Notes under the pieces: model-generated
What the model was told of the DNA's origin: nothing
Seen by the model: only the letters and a program-made list of their open reading frames with translations
Databases searched by the model: none
Program-made: the position numbers and the translations under genes
Source of the DNA: Lates calcarifer
Lineage: Eukaryota > Chordata > Actinopteri > Centropomidae
Assembly: GCF_001640805.2 (NCBI RefSeq)
Contig: NC_066849.1
Location: 27,348,237-27,412,236, forward strand
Direction of reading: 5' to 3'
Length of the DNA: 64,000 nt
Shown here: one piece after another, positions 9,346 to 21,667 of the stretch
How the letters are laid out: every line of letters starts with the position of its first letter
How positions within the stretch are numbered: position 1 is the stretch's first letter

Positions 9346-12300
9346 TGTTTTTGGTCCCATTCAGATGCATTAGAGAGTCAGTGAGGTCCAGGACTAATGT
9401 TGGTGATCAGGTCTGAATCACAGTCTGTCAGTCAAGTTCCTCCACACTGAATTGGGAAAAACATTCCTTTATGGAGCTGGTCAAACACAAACTGTTTGCA
9501 CAAAGCTAGAAGAACAGTATCATCTAAAACATCATTGTTCACTGAAGCAGTAAGAGTTCTTTGGAACCAAGAGGCTCAAACCTGTAGAAACAGACCTGGA
9601 CTTAAGTTTTATTGACAGGAGTTTCTGAATATTTTTGCCCATAAATTGGATATTCATTATGAGAAAATGTAAAAAGTATTGGAAGCATTTTGTTAATCTT
9701 CTCAAAACTCAGAAGCTCAGAGATAAAAATATTAAATCTAAAGTTCAGTCTCAGAGCTCCTAAAAATACTTTGACTCTGTGTTTATTTCAGTTGTAAAAT
9801 CAGAGTTTCCATCATAAAGGTCTTAAAAAGTCCAACTCTGTGTAGACACCCTGCAACCTACATATCAAAAAAAACAAAAAAAACAAAAAAACAACCCCAA
9901 AACGTCCTCATTGTTATCTGTACTTTTGGCAAAGTATGTTTTTAATTTCTTTTTTCACACTTTCTCCTACGTTTTTCTGATTTCTCCTCTCTCTGACAGC
10001 AGAGGCCTTTCTTTTTCCGGAGGATCTTGTAGGAGTAGAGGACTTGAGTTCTGACTCCTCACCACCTGTAGCCATGTTGCTCGGTCTAAAAATACAGCGT
10101 GGCTTTGTTCTGACAGCCTGAAACTTGGCACAGCAGCTCGTACTGCAGCGCGGGCGATGCCCAGGGTTCAACACTGGGGAATTCACAAAATGTACATCTA
10201 CTCCAACCAGGAGAGGGTTTTGTGGTTGGTATATGAGTCTCTGAGGGGGTCTCTGGATTCTGGCAGGACTGGGCCGTCCTCATGGTTTCTCTGATTAAAC
10301 AGACGAGTTTATCTGCTCACAATGTCAACTTCTGGATGAAGTTAGACAATCGTGACTTTGCTCCAGAGTTCTGGTATTTTAAAACTTCTGGACTTAAAAA
10401 AGACAAAACATATGCATTTAAAAAAGCTCAAACTAATGTCTAACAGAGGAAGAACAGTTTATTTTGCAGGTTTGTAAATTTATAATAATGGAGGTTTCAG
10501 GGAAACATCTCATTTGGTATAATTTATTATACAGCTGATGGATTAATGCCAAACTGTACAGTAGGTTGGTTGAACTTGCAAAAAAAAATGTCACTTCTAG
10601 AGGTCAGCATATGAAGAATAAAAGAAGAAGAAGAAATTCATGATGAATAGATATTTTCTTAGATTTAAATTTAGTCGTCTTTGAAGGAAGGTCCTCTAGA
10701 AATTAACAACTGCTGCGTCTCCTCAAAGTTAATTCAGTATTAGATGATCTTCTTTTTTTCAAGAAATTACAGAATAAAGCACCACCCAGTAAAACCAGAA
10801 GAAACATTACACTGTCTATGAGGTCTCACTGTCTGAGAGTCTGTCGACATTAAGCGTTGTCTTCTCTCTGACTAAAACTACCTTTTTTTTTCTCCGTCCT
10901 CTGCGGAGCTTTCCCAAAACGGCCTCCAGAGTCTCTGAGTCTTAAAACATCCAGCTCAGTGTTTCAGTTTGTTCTGGGTCAGTGGAGATTTTATAAAACA
11001 AGCTGTGGGACAGTAAAGTTTAGAAGACGAGCTTCAGTCCTCTCTGACTTTCTCTGTGATTGTTCAGGTTAATTGTTCTTGTAACAGAGCTGTGGTCATT
11101 CACCTGATTCATGTGGATTTCGTCAGACAACTCTGTGATTATTAAAAAAGGGATTTTATCAGCAGCGTAATTAAATAAGTATTAAATAAGTATTTCAAAC
11201 AACAATAACAGAAAAATATCTAAATGAGAAGAACTATATATATAAAACAGAGAGAGCAGGAAAACTCTGAACACACATCTCCAACATTTTCTTCAAACAT
11301 TCGTCAGCTGTCTCTCACTTCTGATGTTGGCTGTGATGCGGTTTTGTCTTTTTCCAACTGAAAAGAGGATGAAAAGGAAGAGATTTAACTGTTGTTCAGG
11401 TGTTTCACTGTGGACAGAGCTGAAACCATCAGGAATCACTGATGTGGAAACTGTTCAGTTTAAAATGTACATGCACACGACGTCGTCTTGAGTTTCAATT
11501 AGTTAATAACCTTTGTCGAGTTCATAGCAAATAACCAAGACGCTCTGAGTAATTTAAGACCCAAGTCTCAGGTTGAAGGTTGACAGTCTGTCGCACCTGT
11601 AACCACACCCAACCATCCAGGTGAGAAACCCCTGAAACTCAGTGAAAATAAGGTATTTAAATTGAGCTCTTTGAAGCTTCATCTATAATTTGAGTTTGGA
11701 AGTTCTGAGAATAATAATCCGAGCTGCTCGTATCAGTCATTCAGAGCTTTGAGCTGCATCTCAGTCTTTAGCAAACAGAAGTCAGAATCCACTGTTGTAC
11801 AGAGACGAGGATTACGACTTTTACACAAGTGATGTGTAGACAGTACGCACAGAGACTGAAGGGTTTGTTTCTTCTGACTTCCTGATGATTGATTGTGCAC
11901 AAAAGGAAAAAAAAACATGATAAAACATGTTACCACTCAGACAGATCAGATTTCTAATTATCCACAGCCTGAAACTTGAGTATATTGTGATATTAGATGT
12001 TATTTTAACCACTGAGAGCTGACGGGGAACAGGTTCTGTCATGCTGCGTTCGTGTCACATCAAACTCTGTTGTAGATACAAGTGTCTGACTGTGGCGGAC
12101 ATTCACATCGATCTCCTGCAGCTGAACCAGAGCTCAGTTTCACTGACGCAGCAGGAAACTGTGTCTTCACATGTTCCAGTCGCTGTTTTAAAGTCATGAA
12201 ACTCTCCATGTCTCCAGCTGTTCGACAGACAGGAAAACTGCTGTTGTGCACTCACAGGTTTCAGTTTCACCATTTAAATTCGCCCTCTGAAGTCGCCTCC

Positions 12301-12537
12301 TGTCCTGTAGTTTCCTCCTCCTTCCACATCTCTGATTCCTCCATGTCTTGTTTAGGAGCTTTGATCTTTGACCCCCTCTGTGCAGTTGGTTGCTGCTAAA
12401 TTGGATGATTAGAAAGTGAAGGATTTTCTTCCTCTGCATGTTTGTATGTGTGTTGTTGTGTGTTGTTGTAAATGGATTATCTGTCATTTTTCTGGTCTCT
12501 GTCTCCCCCTGCCTGTCTCTCTGCTGCTCTGCCTGAG

Positions 12538-12563
12538 ATCTACCCTCTGGATGATGAAGAAGA
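12538..12563 (+). other. possible microexon or splice decoy
   Basis: A long pyrimidine tract (CTGTCTCCCCCTGCCTGTCT and onward) ends in CCTGAG at 12537, and GTATGT follows at 12564. The enclosed 26 nt read IYPLDDEE plus two bases. The length would shift the frame between the flanking phase-0 exons, so inclusion as a normal coding exon is unlikely. Confidence 0.15.
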
Positions 12564-13076
12564 GTATGTCCTCTTCCTCTCTCTCCCTGCTTTTCCTTTG
12601 TTGGTGGAGTGATGGGAGGAGCAGAGGTCATAATCTAAGACTAGTTGTTTATTTTTAATTTTAGTATTTTTTATTGATTCTGACTTTTCTCCCTCATTTA
12701 AATCTGTTTCTTGCTCTCTTTTTCTTTTTCTTTGTCTCGATTGTCAACATTGTTCAGATTATATTTGTTGTGTAAATGCTTTGTCACTATATCGCCAAAG
12801 ATCCCTGGATCTTCAACCCTGATGAACCATGGGTCATCCACTCATCACACACGCCTGTTGTTTATTAAACTCTCTATATGTTTGTACAGTCTAGAATATT
12901 AACATTTGGTCTTTGGACTTGGGTTTGAATATTCCCCTCAGTGGCCATAGCTTAATGTGGTATGTGTCTGTTGGTGACATAGTTCAGGACTGTCCACCTG
13001 TAGGAAACGATGGTTGTTTTGTTGGACTTACTTAAAAGCCTCCACCTAATAAATACAATGTTCTTCATCTGTTCAG

Positions 13077-13286
13077 GATCCATTAGATCCCGGTCGCTGT
13101 GTGATGGTGATTCGTTCTCTGGTTCCTGGTGGTTCAGCTGAGCGTCACGGTGGACTCCTTCCTGGAGACCAGCTGGTTTCTGTCAACCAGACCCAGCTGG
13201 ACCTGCTCACCCTGGCCCAGGCTGTGGAGGTCTTGAAGTCTGCCCCACCTGGAACAGTCCGTCTGGGTATCCGGAAGCCTTTGGTG
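13077..13286 (+). CDS. patj: patj exon g: main part of PDZ5
   Basis: 210 nt, phase 0 to 0, 70 residues. It runs [70 protein letters not shown]. This completes PDZ5 begun in exon f. The [13 protein letters not shown] turn and the [17 protein letters not shown] end are close to mammalian PATJ. Borders are TTCAG|GAT and GTG|GTATGT. Confidence 0.97.
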
Positions 13287-13838
13287 GTATGTCTAGACCT
13301 TCTAGTTTCAGGTCCAGGTCTTATAATTGTATGTTTAAGACCTAAACCTTCTACGTCTTTGTTTGGGACTTCAAGGATGTTGGTCCAGACCTTCTAGTTT
13401 TAGGTCCAGAGTTTGAAGGTTTGGACCCAAATTAAGAAGGTCTGGACATAAAACCACAAATAGTGTATCCTGACCTTTGGGTGTTAGGTCCAGATCTTCT
13501 AGGTTTGGGTCCAAAACGCCTAGTTGTTGATAGAATCCATATAGGTCCAGAATTTCTAGCTGTTGGTCACAAACTTCTAGTTTTAGGTCCAGACCCAGTA
13601 GTGTTCGGTCCATTATAGTCCAACCTTTTCGTTGTAGCTATGGTCCTGTAGTTTCGGGTCCAGACATTCCAGCTGTACTTTAAGACATGTGGTCAACTAG
13701 TTGGGACGGGGAACACATATGATGGAGGTTTTATCCTACCAGGGAGATCAGAGACCGTGACTGAACCTGAGCAGCAGAGGAGTTGAACCTCCAGCTTCAT
13801 GTGTTGAATTAACTCTGATCTGTGTCCTGTTGGTGCAG
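13287..13838 (+). other. intron with degenerate GGTCCAGACCTTCTAG repeats
   Basis: The 552-bp intron is largely a degenerate tandem array (13290-13690) of units like AGGTCCAGACCTTCTAGTTT. It ends in TTGGTGCAG. Confidence 0.75.
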
Positions 13839-13913
13839 GTGGAGGGACCAGAGAGGAGGAGCGAGGACAGCAGCCAGGTGTCTCTCAACAACATTCACCT
13901 GTCCGTACCGAAG
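13839..13913 (+). CDS. patj: patj exon h: start of PDZ5-PDZ6 linker
   Basis: 75 nt, phase 0 to 0, encoding VEGPERRSEDSSQVSLNNIH plus LSVPK. In mammalian PATJ the residues after PDZ5 are also acidic and serine-rich and end in a similar hydrophobic-PK stretch just before GF. Acceptor GGTGCAG, donor AAG|GTAACA. Confidence 0.85.
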
Positions 13914-16440
13914 GTAACACACTCACCTGTAGACTAAGGACCAGATTAATGCCCACGTTTCTGGAACAATAACAACACGGATCTAATGTTGGTGTTGGGT
14001 TCAGTGTATGTGACAAAGTAGTCTCAACCAAAGGTGAACGAGCTTCTTCAGAGCTCTCACCTGTATTTCATGGTCTTCATCATGAATGGAACTAGCTCAG
14101 GTTTTCTCAGGATGAGTTTTTCCAGGATATAGAGGTATGTTGTAGACACTGTAAATACCTTTGGCGACAGTTTAAATAAAGTTGATTTGAGGACATTTAT
14201 ATCCAGACACCATCTTTACCCAGAGACTGTGGTCATCTGTCTCCATTCCTCTCTCTCTCTCTTTCTCTGAGATGTTAATCAAGTCCATCCACACTAATTG
14301 GACCATTAAGATTTTCTCCTCTATCACATCATTCACTCCCTGACTCCTCTGCTCCCCTGCTCCTCCCTCTTTCTCCTCCTACATCCTCCACTCTTAAATC
14401 TCTCATCTCTCTCTCTCTTTATCTCCTCTCTTCAGTTTGTTTTATTGGTGAGGATATCAGATGAACAGCGCTGCCAGAGTGTTTGACTATAAAGAAAAAT
14501 AAATGGGAGAAATAAATAAATGTAAATAAATATGTAGGAGCGTGACGGGAGTGAAGAGGAACGGCTGCAGAGTGGATTTATCTCCAAACCTCCAACAGGT
14601 TCAGGGTGAATTTACACTGCTGTAAAACAACAGGAGAGAAAAAACAGATAACTGATGGAAGACGACCACTGATATGACAAATACAACTTGTTGTGTTTGT
14701 AGACTAATGTAGGTAGGGTGGACAAAATATTAGAAACACCTAGTATGATATGTAGAGTTGAATTAACACCTCTCTGAAACAGGAACTGAACATTAAAACA
14801 TTACAGGACTGCTGACTCGGTCCCAGGGTTCCTAATGAACTGGACACTGACTGAGATGAAGGATTAGAATAAGATAAGAGAGTCAGGAAGTGTTTTGGTC
14901 GTTAGTCTACGAAGCTTGTGCAGCTGATCCTGAACAATTCTGGATTTTTGAGGAGGATTTAAATCTGATACCTGATGATCTGATGATATATCGTTTTTCT
15001 GCATAAACACTCAACATAAATGATCCTTTTTGATGAGGAGATTGTAAATTTGTTTAGTAAAAACACAGTTTTTACTGAGTATGACATTTTTCTAAGATAA
15101 TTTTTGGCCTTCATTTCATAGTTTAATTGTGGAGACACAGGAAAGAAAACAAGTTAAATGTCGAATGTTCAGAGAAAAAATTAGTTTCAGAAGACAAAGT
15201 ATGGTGAAGGTGATCTGTGGTGGGAAACACAAAAGTAAAAAAAAAATCCAAGGCTCTTCTGGCAAAAAAGTTAAAAGGCCTTGAATGCACCTTGAAGAAG
15301 GCTGTTTGTGCTGCCATGTGTTGTTACTCAGCTTTGTTAACATGTATGTGTCCTTGATTTCATGGATTTCATCGTGAAATAGCTGAATATCTGAATAAAG
15401 GCCCTTTAATGTTTTTGCCAGAAGAGTGCCTTAGGTTTTAGTTGCCGTGTGTCTGAAGCACGAAGCCGACCAGAAAAATAAACTCCTCACTTCTCTGTGT
15501 TGGACAAACTGTTTCTAAAAGACCTTAAACATATCTTAAACATTTTTGAACCAGGACTGAAGAACATGCAATACAAATCAGATTGTGATTATTTTGGCAG
15601 ATGTTGTGATGTACCACAGTATTAGTCTGTTCACTCACATCTGGAGGGTGATTTATAGGCCAGATAACAACACAATGCTTCATTTAGAATTTATAATGTT
15701 GTGACACATTTTACCTTTTAGCAAAAAAAAAAAAAAAAAAACAAAACTGCCGCTCCTGAGAATTGGCTGTAGCACTTGGCCAAACTTCAATTTTCACAAT
15801 ATTTCGATTAATTCTCAGAGCCGCAGTTTGAGCTGTAGTCTTATTGTTACTTATCAGCCAACTTGTATACACTGGATGTATAACTGTGATGAGCTAAAAC
15901 CAGCCAATAATATCTGCTGTGTCAATACACTGTTGAGTTTTCCTCCGTTACAGACTGACTCGACCTCCAGGGCCACGTTCACTTTAAAACAGGAGATTTG
16001 TTGGTGGCTGATCTTGGTAAACTTTGTTGATTTACTGAAGACAAATCTAAATTAAATAAGAACATGCCACACCTAAAGAAGTGAAAATTTAACTCTGTGT
16101 AGGTGGAAATGATGGCAGCATACAGTATGTAGATGGTGTTAAGTGTTGGACCAGTGCTTTCACTGAAAAAATGAAGCTCTGTGCTTCAACATTCAGGAAG
16201 TTTTAGCCACGTTTTTCTCTGTAAACGTCTGGTTCTGTTTTCTGCAACAGAAACTAATGAGTTCTTCTTCAGAGTCCATGAATCTCAGCAGAAATCTGTT
16301 GAGTATTTTCAGTGCGTGAGCAGTCGGAGAGAGGAGACTGAAATCTGAGTCTTTGTGGTGATAAATCAGTGTTTGTTCTGCAGGTCACAACAGACACGCT
16401 TCTCTTCAGGAAGCCATGTTTTCCCGTTTGAGAAGCTTCG

Positions 16441-16628
16441 TGTTTTATCTTCCATATTCTCTTCTTCATCTCTCCTCTCTCTTTCACCTCCTTCCCTCCC
16501 TCCCCTCCATCATCTCTCCTTCTCCCCTTCTCCTCTGTCTTTTCCCTCTCCTCTTTTATCTTCTTCTCTCCTCTCTTTCACCTTCTTTCACCCTCTCCTC
16601 TCCCTCCTCCTCCTCTCTGTCTCTGTGA
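16441..16628. repeat. polypyrimidine tract, about 190 nt
   Basis: Nearly pure C and T on the plus strand (TCTCCTCTCTCTTTCACCTC-type sequence), low complexity. Confidence 0.85.
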
Positions 16629-17924
16629 AGCTGCTGACTCAGCTGGATGGTGGATGGTATAAAGTGCTCTATCAGCTCAACCAGCAGCATCTCTCTCTTA
16701 AGTGAGTCGGGGGGTGGAGAGGGGTTGGGGGGTACTCTGAGGACACTCCAGCATCAGTACACTCAGTACTGCAGTACCCACAGTAAATACTACTGCAGTA
16801 CTGATGAGATGAGCTACAGTTTATTAAACTCTGAGTGAAGGTGGAAATCTGCAGCAACAATTATTAACTGCTAATTGTAACTATTACTTTTAGGTTTTTA
16901 TTTGATTCTACTAAATCTACTTTCTGAAAACAGGTTTCAAAAATCCACACAGATGTACTGAGTCACTCTGTTATCGTCTCAGTTTTCAGTGTGTTGTGTT
17001 TTTATCTGAAGTCTCTGACCTCTCAGAGGATTTCTTTTCTTTTGTCCACATAAGATATTCATTTCTCCACATGCAAACTATCTTGTGCCAAAGCTCAAAA
17101 ATTGTGCACTATGTTTGGGATAAAATCCAACAAGTTGTGTGATCCATGACTGTAATGGACGACATGAACCAGCTGAGGTTTAGAGGGTTTTATCACACTT
17201 ATCCCACAGCTGCTTCCCAACAATCACTGTAAATAATTAAACTAGAAATATTCATAATTTACACACAATTCACTTTGATCTTGTTTTGTTATTCTAAATA
17301 TCATATATCATCATATTTCCTCTCCGATCTTTTCTCCTTTCCCTCAGACTCAGGCTATCACCGTGGCTGTCTAATGGTTACAGAAATAACCGTAGCTCCA
17401 AGCTCTTTATCTGAGGCTCAACTGTTGCTACAGTTTAATTCAAACATCTACATCACAGGTGTTAATCCACACCTTTCCACCAATCAGAATCCAGAATTTT
17501 CAGGCCATAATATTATTTAGCCTAAAATAGATTATTTTTTAACCCTTGCACTCAGGTTTTTAAAATCCTGACTTAGTAAGATTCTTATCTCTTGAACTGA
17601 ACATGTCTGTTAATGTGATAATAAGCTCAGGAGATAAAAGCTTCTTCCTTATCACACAAGATTCTTATCAACAGCCATGTTCTCTGCACACACTTTATCA
17701 TCATCATTAAACATTATAATTTCTGTGCAAACTATTATTCTGTGGAAATAACCTGTGCACTCAGGTCACTGTGTCATTCTGCACATCCTGTGCATTGAGG
17801 TGATAATTTTACAACACAATAAGTTCTGCAAACAAATTTAAAACGACCTATAAACCTGAGTCTAACTAGAGTCTACTTCACTTTTACAGCAGCTTTTAAG
17901 AGCTGAGACGTCACAAAGTGTCTC

Positions 17925-18175
17925 TCAGAGGAGATAAAAACAGACATACAGGCGTTAAAACACACATCTTAAATCCAAGGGGAGAGAGCTCCAAAGTTTA
18001 GGAGCCACAACTTCAAATGCAAATTCACCTTTAGTTTTAATCTCGTTCTAGGAGCAACCAGCAAACCCTGATCAGACTGTAGAGACCTGCTGATAACACA
18101 GGGCTGCAGCAGATCTCTGATCATGTAGATCTCTGCAGGTGATCACAAGGACTTTGAGCAGGACTGGAAAAAAGG
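17925..18175. repeat. teleost interspersed repeat relic, family unnamed
   Basis: The run GGGGAGAGAGCTCCAAAGTT, then AGGAGCCACAACT, CACCTTTAGTTTTAATCTCG and TTCTAGGAGCAACCAGCAAA resembles a repeat I recall from many fish introns. No internal second copy was found, so the call rests on memory. Confidence 0.45.
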
Positions 18176-18869
18176 ATTCAAACAAACATCTTATTGGACT
18201 TCACTGTTGTTCCACCATCATCAATACTCCTCGTCTGTAGTGTCTTCAGCTGAGCTCTACTGTACTCTGCTGAGCTCTACTGTACTCTGTTGTGTTCTGC
18301 CGTGTTACTTTCTGTCCTCCGTGCTGTATCTGCCGCGGCCCGTCCTCTGTGCTGCTGTTTTATTTCCTGTTTTATATGCAGCCCATTTGGCTGAAGAGGG
18401 TTTTTCACAGCCCACAGGTCTCTGATGGGTTTCCATAAAGACAGCCGGGTCGGCGCTGTCACTTCACCGCCCGATCGTTCTCTGTCACGCCAGCCCGCTG
18501 ACCAGAGAGAGACCCCCGTTACACATCCACACCTCGTTAACTTTTAGAGGTCACACGTTAGAAGACGGGCTGCCGCTGTAGTTAGAGGCTGTCATCACAT
18601 TATTCTGATCTGCTTTGTGCAGATAAAGAGCTGCTGTGACCACAGATCAAACTGATTAAAACATGAGTGCAGGAGGAAAAACAACAAGCTTTACAGTCAG
18701 CAAACGGCGCCTAGGTAGAGCTGGGACCACCACAACACAATAACACAGATGACCGGCTGATTCTTTAGACTGAAACGTCATCTGTTGTTACAGAATCTGT
18801 CCTCTCATCTGTCAATCTGACCTGACACTTGGCTGAAATAAGGTACAGAGTACAGGAGAACTGTAAACT

Positions 18870-19110
18870 GAGGTTTTAGAGTTACGGACTAAGACATAAA
18901 CTCTGATTGATCCATCAAGTTTTCTGCTGCTTCCCCTGGTCTGGGTCCAGCTCTGGGATCCTGAGGTGTTCCCAGGCCAGATGGGATATACAGTAAAATC
19001 CCCTCTGGTTCTGTCCATCTTCTGAAGGGAGGTGTCCAGGCGGTGTACTGATGGACACCTGGACCACCTACAGAGCTCATCGGTGAGAGCTGGAATGTAG
19101 ATCAACCAGG
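18870..19110 (-). pseudogene. LINE (non-LTR retrotransposon) 3' relic
   Basis: The minus strand has frame-shifted similarity to the C-terminal region of a common fish LINE ORF. Visible pieces are LDTSLQKMDRTRGDFTVYPI, then WPGNTSGSQ and, in another frame, RPGEAAENLMDQSE. A plus-strand copy at 57605-57955 has the comparable IHPIWSGNNSGS. Frames are broken, so it is not functional. Confidence 0.6.
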
Positions 19111-19524
19111 AAATAAAGAGCTTTCACGCCTTCAGCTAGCCTCTAAAAACCGCTAAGTTTAGTCTCCATTTTGAAGCCATCCAACAGTTTAATCTGCTGT
19201 GTTGGTTCTCTTCTTCTTCTTCTGTGGTGCCTTTTAAAGGCAGTTCTGTCTCCTCCTGTAACCTCCTCGTCAAGTATTTAGCAAAGAGCTTTGAAAATGA
19301 GGATTCAGAGATGTGTTTCCTCTGATGGTCTGAATATTTTCAGTCATCCAGGCTCCAGCGAGTGTACAGTCAGAAACAGCCGAGGAAGTGGACATGATGA
19401 TGGACATGGAGGTTTATTCCTGTCACTGTTCAGTGACCTTTCTGATTAGGTTAGCTTAGCCTGCTAGCATTGTCACTGGCTCAAGAGCTCCCCATCAGTC
19501 TGAAGTGCTAATGTTGAAGGCAGC

Positions 19525-19695
19525 TGGACTTCTTTTTAGTTTTCCTGAAGACGTTTCATCTCTCATCCGAAAGGCTTCCTCAGTTCTAGAGACTTGTTGG
19601 GGAGTCCCAGGTATTTAACCTCCTGGAGGTGGTCCTCCATCAGTCAGTCATAGACCCGGGTCTTTTATGACATACTGGTCCCTCGTGATCTTCTG
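19525..19695 (+). repeat. interspersed teleost repeat (AAGACGTTTCA family), copy 2
   Basis: CCTGAAGACGTTTCATCTCT, AAAGGCTTCCTCAGTTCT, GGGGAGTCCCAGGTATTTAA and CCTGGAGGTGGTCCT occur in the same order as on the minus strand of 2335-2592. Confidence 0.7.
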
Positions 19696-20279
19696 ATGCT
19701 TTCTTTGTTTTTCCTAGTCTGGAGCTCTTATTTTGATTTTAGCTTGAGATATAGAGATAGAGTCAGGCGACCTTAACACAACATGGCCTGGTTTATTTTT
19801 ATTTCTTTCTAAAAAATGTGTCAAAACTTTGAGAAAAACAATAAATAAATGGACAGAAGCTTTGTACTGTTGGTCGAACAAAACAAAAGATTAGAAGAAA
19901 TCTGGGAAGTAAAACTGGATATTTTTCAGTGTTTTGAACTCAGACTAAAGCATTAACATCATCATTTCCTGATCACATGTGGAAATGGGATCTAGACCGT
20001 GACCAGGCACAGCTGTTCATCAATTATCATTTATTAACCTAAGAGTTGGACATTAGATTCCACATGTGCAGTCATCAAAAAAACATTAAATCACAGCATT
20101 TAGCAGTGGAATCTAGATCTATGAACCAGAATCCTTGGGTCCAGTTTGAACCTGAACGTCTCTGCAGCCTCCTGAGACGCTGCAGAAAGTCTGAACCAGC
20201 CGACTCGTCATCTCAACTGTCCTCATCGTCTAATGGCAGAGATATTAAATGACAACGTCTTTAAATCTTATGAATATGA

Positions 20280-20540
20280 GGCCAGGCAGTCACGGCCAAT
20301 ACACATCAGTCTGCAGAACATCCTGTTAGCGTTATGAGCTCTCTGCTGCTGCCGCCGTCTGCTCCTCACCTCCATTATATGGCTGTGATGGGCCGGCTTC
20401 CCAGGCCCAAATTAAAAGAAGAGGAACAGAGTCCTTGAAGATGAGGCTTCGTCGATGGAAATTAGCCTAAGTGTTGTCATTAATATTTCCCAGCGCGGGC
20501 TAATGTCTGCATCGTAATGTTAAGAACAGGATACCCCCTC
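20280..20540. promoter_or_regulatory. candidate conserved noncoding element
   Basis: High-complexity sequence without tandem repeats. It includes GGAAATTAGCCTAAGTGTTG, TCATTAATATTTCCC and GCGGGCTAATGTCTGCATCG, and it lies between repeat-rich stretches. Conservation is only guessed from composition. Confidence 0.25.
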
Positions 20541-20874
20541 AGTATCTGCTGAGGAAGGCTCTTTGGGGAGTTGGAGAAAACCTTTATGTGTTCAGAGATA
20601 AAGGCTAATGTTCAAAGTAAGTCGAGTCTTAGATTTAGTGCGAGCTGCGGTTTCTTCAGCGAGGAGACGAGCCGAAGGCAAACGGCTCAAAGTTTTACTG
20701 ATTTACTGAGTCCATTCTCTTGATTTACCTGTCGCACAGGTGCAGAGGTGACCAAAGAATATAGAGAGCAAGATCCAGAGTGTTTTATTCAGTCCTTTTG
20801 ACTTGTTTCCAGTTTGGTTTAAATCTCTCAAAGTCTCTTTTTTGATTCAGTGATATCAGACATACAGGTGTCTG

Positions 20875-21190
20875 ACAGCATGATGATAGGATTCCTCCAG
20901 AGACAGAGCTTTTTATTAAAGAGTCAGTTAGTTTAACCAGAAACATCTCTATATCTCTCTACCAGACTCCATTGACAAAAACAGGGATTTAACCAGGAGC
21001 TGCTGGAATACCACTGCCTCCATCTGTTAGTGTGTCTGTGTCACTGTGTGACTTTCAGTGGTGGAAGAAGTAATCAGATACTTTACTGAAGTAAAAGTAC
21101 CACACAGTAACACAGACACACTAACAGATGGAGGCAAAATTCATGTTTTTGTCAGTGGAGTCTGGTATTGATATAAAGTGATGTTTCTGT
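20875..21190 (-). mobile_element. palindromic MITE, copy 1
   Basis: The left arm 20961-21050 differs at one base from the 90-bp arm of the copy at 44642-44871. The spacer 21051-21100 is the exact reverse complement of that copy's spacer. The right arm (21101-21165) is partly replaced. The flank 20875-20960 matches the reverse complement of about 44872-44960 except for a short indel. The element lies just upstream of the exon at 21279. Confidence 0.85.
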
Positions 21191-21223
21191 AACTCTGACA
21201 TTTGTTTCAGTTACTTTGACCCT

Positions 21224-21236
21224 TGACCTTTGACCT
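21224..21236 (-). promoter_or_regulatory. DR1 nuclear-receptor motif
   Basis: TGACCTTTGACCT is a perfect DR1 in reverse (AGGTCAAAGGTCA), the type of site bound by HNF4, RXR-PPAR or COUP-TF. A further CCTTGACC half-site overlaps it upstream. It sits 42 bp before a patj exon. Function is unproven. Confidence 0.35.
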
Positions 21237-21278
21237 TCTAACTGTTGGTTAATGCTGTATTGTTTGTTTGTGTCTCAG

Positions 21279-21566
21279 GGTTTCGGTGACGGCTCCATCT
21301 TGCCTGAAGACCTTCGACAAGGAGAGGAGGAGGAGGAGGAGCCGGAGCTGATCCTGGATGGAGGTCTGCCTCGCTACACCACCTCCTCTCTGACCTCTGA
21401 CCCCCTGCCTGGAGAGGAGGGCAGGGAGATGGCTGTGGACGAGGAGGTGGAGGAGGTGAAGACAGAGGAGAGAGAGGAGGAGAGGATGAGCTCTCTCCCC
21501 AGGAAACCTCCTCCGTCGTGGGAGGAGTGGAAGCTCTCCTCCTCCAGCCGGGCCGGAGCAGAGGAG
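21279..21566 (+). CDS. patj: patj exon i: long acidic linker
   Basis: 288 nt, phase 0 to 0, 96 residues. It starts GFGDGSILPEDLRQGEEEEE, parallel to GFRDEPYFKEEL in mammalian PATJ. It includes REMAVDEEVEEVKTEEREEE (compare REMLVDEEYEL) and ends in a PPPSWEEWKLSSSSRAGAEE segment. It is mostly acidic and probably disordered. Borders are TCTCAG|GGT and GAGGAG|GTGAGT. Confidence 0.93.
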
Positions 21567-21667
21567 GTGAGTGTGGAGTTTTTGTTTTCAGTAAATGTTG
21601 TGATGTTATTTGTATAACCCCTGACGTGCAGTGTTGTTGTTGATCTGAGTGATTTCTTCTGTCAGAG

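Larger units (their letters stand above)
3984..13076 (+). other. 9.1-kb intron within PDZ5
   Basis: No certain exon. Contents: a fragment with an AGGTCAAAGGTCA site at 5294-5306; (GT)35 at 5859-5928; CAGGTT-like hexamers at 6432-6535; a degenerate TTCCAAAAATGTCCT array at about 7600-8130; a CT-rich tract at 8590-8650; the longest copy of a dispersed repeat at 9047-9345; and a splice-like microexon candidate at 12538-12563. The rest shows nothing I recognise. Confidence 0.7.
13914..21278 (+). other. 7.4-kb intron with repeat relics
   Basis: No exon was recognised. Contents: a fish interspersed repeat with CCTAATGAACTGGACACTGA near 14831; a run of 19 A at about 15722-15740; a 190-nt pyrimidine tract at 16441-16628; a repeat-like stretch at 17925-18175; a minus-strand LINE relic at 18870-19110; a second AAGACGTTTCA-family repeat at 19525-19695; complex DNA at 20280-20540; and a palindromic MITE at 20875-21190. 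A DR1 motif lies 42 bp before the next exon. Confidence 0.7.
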
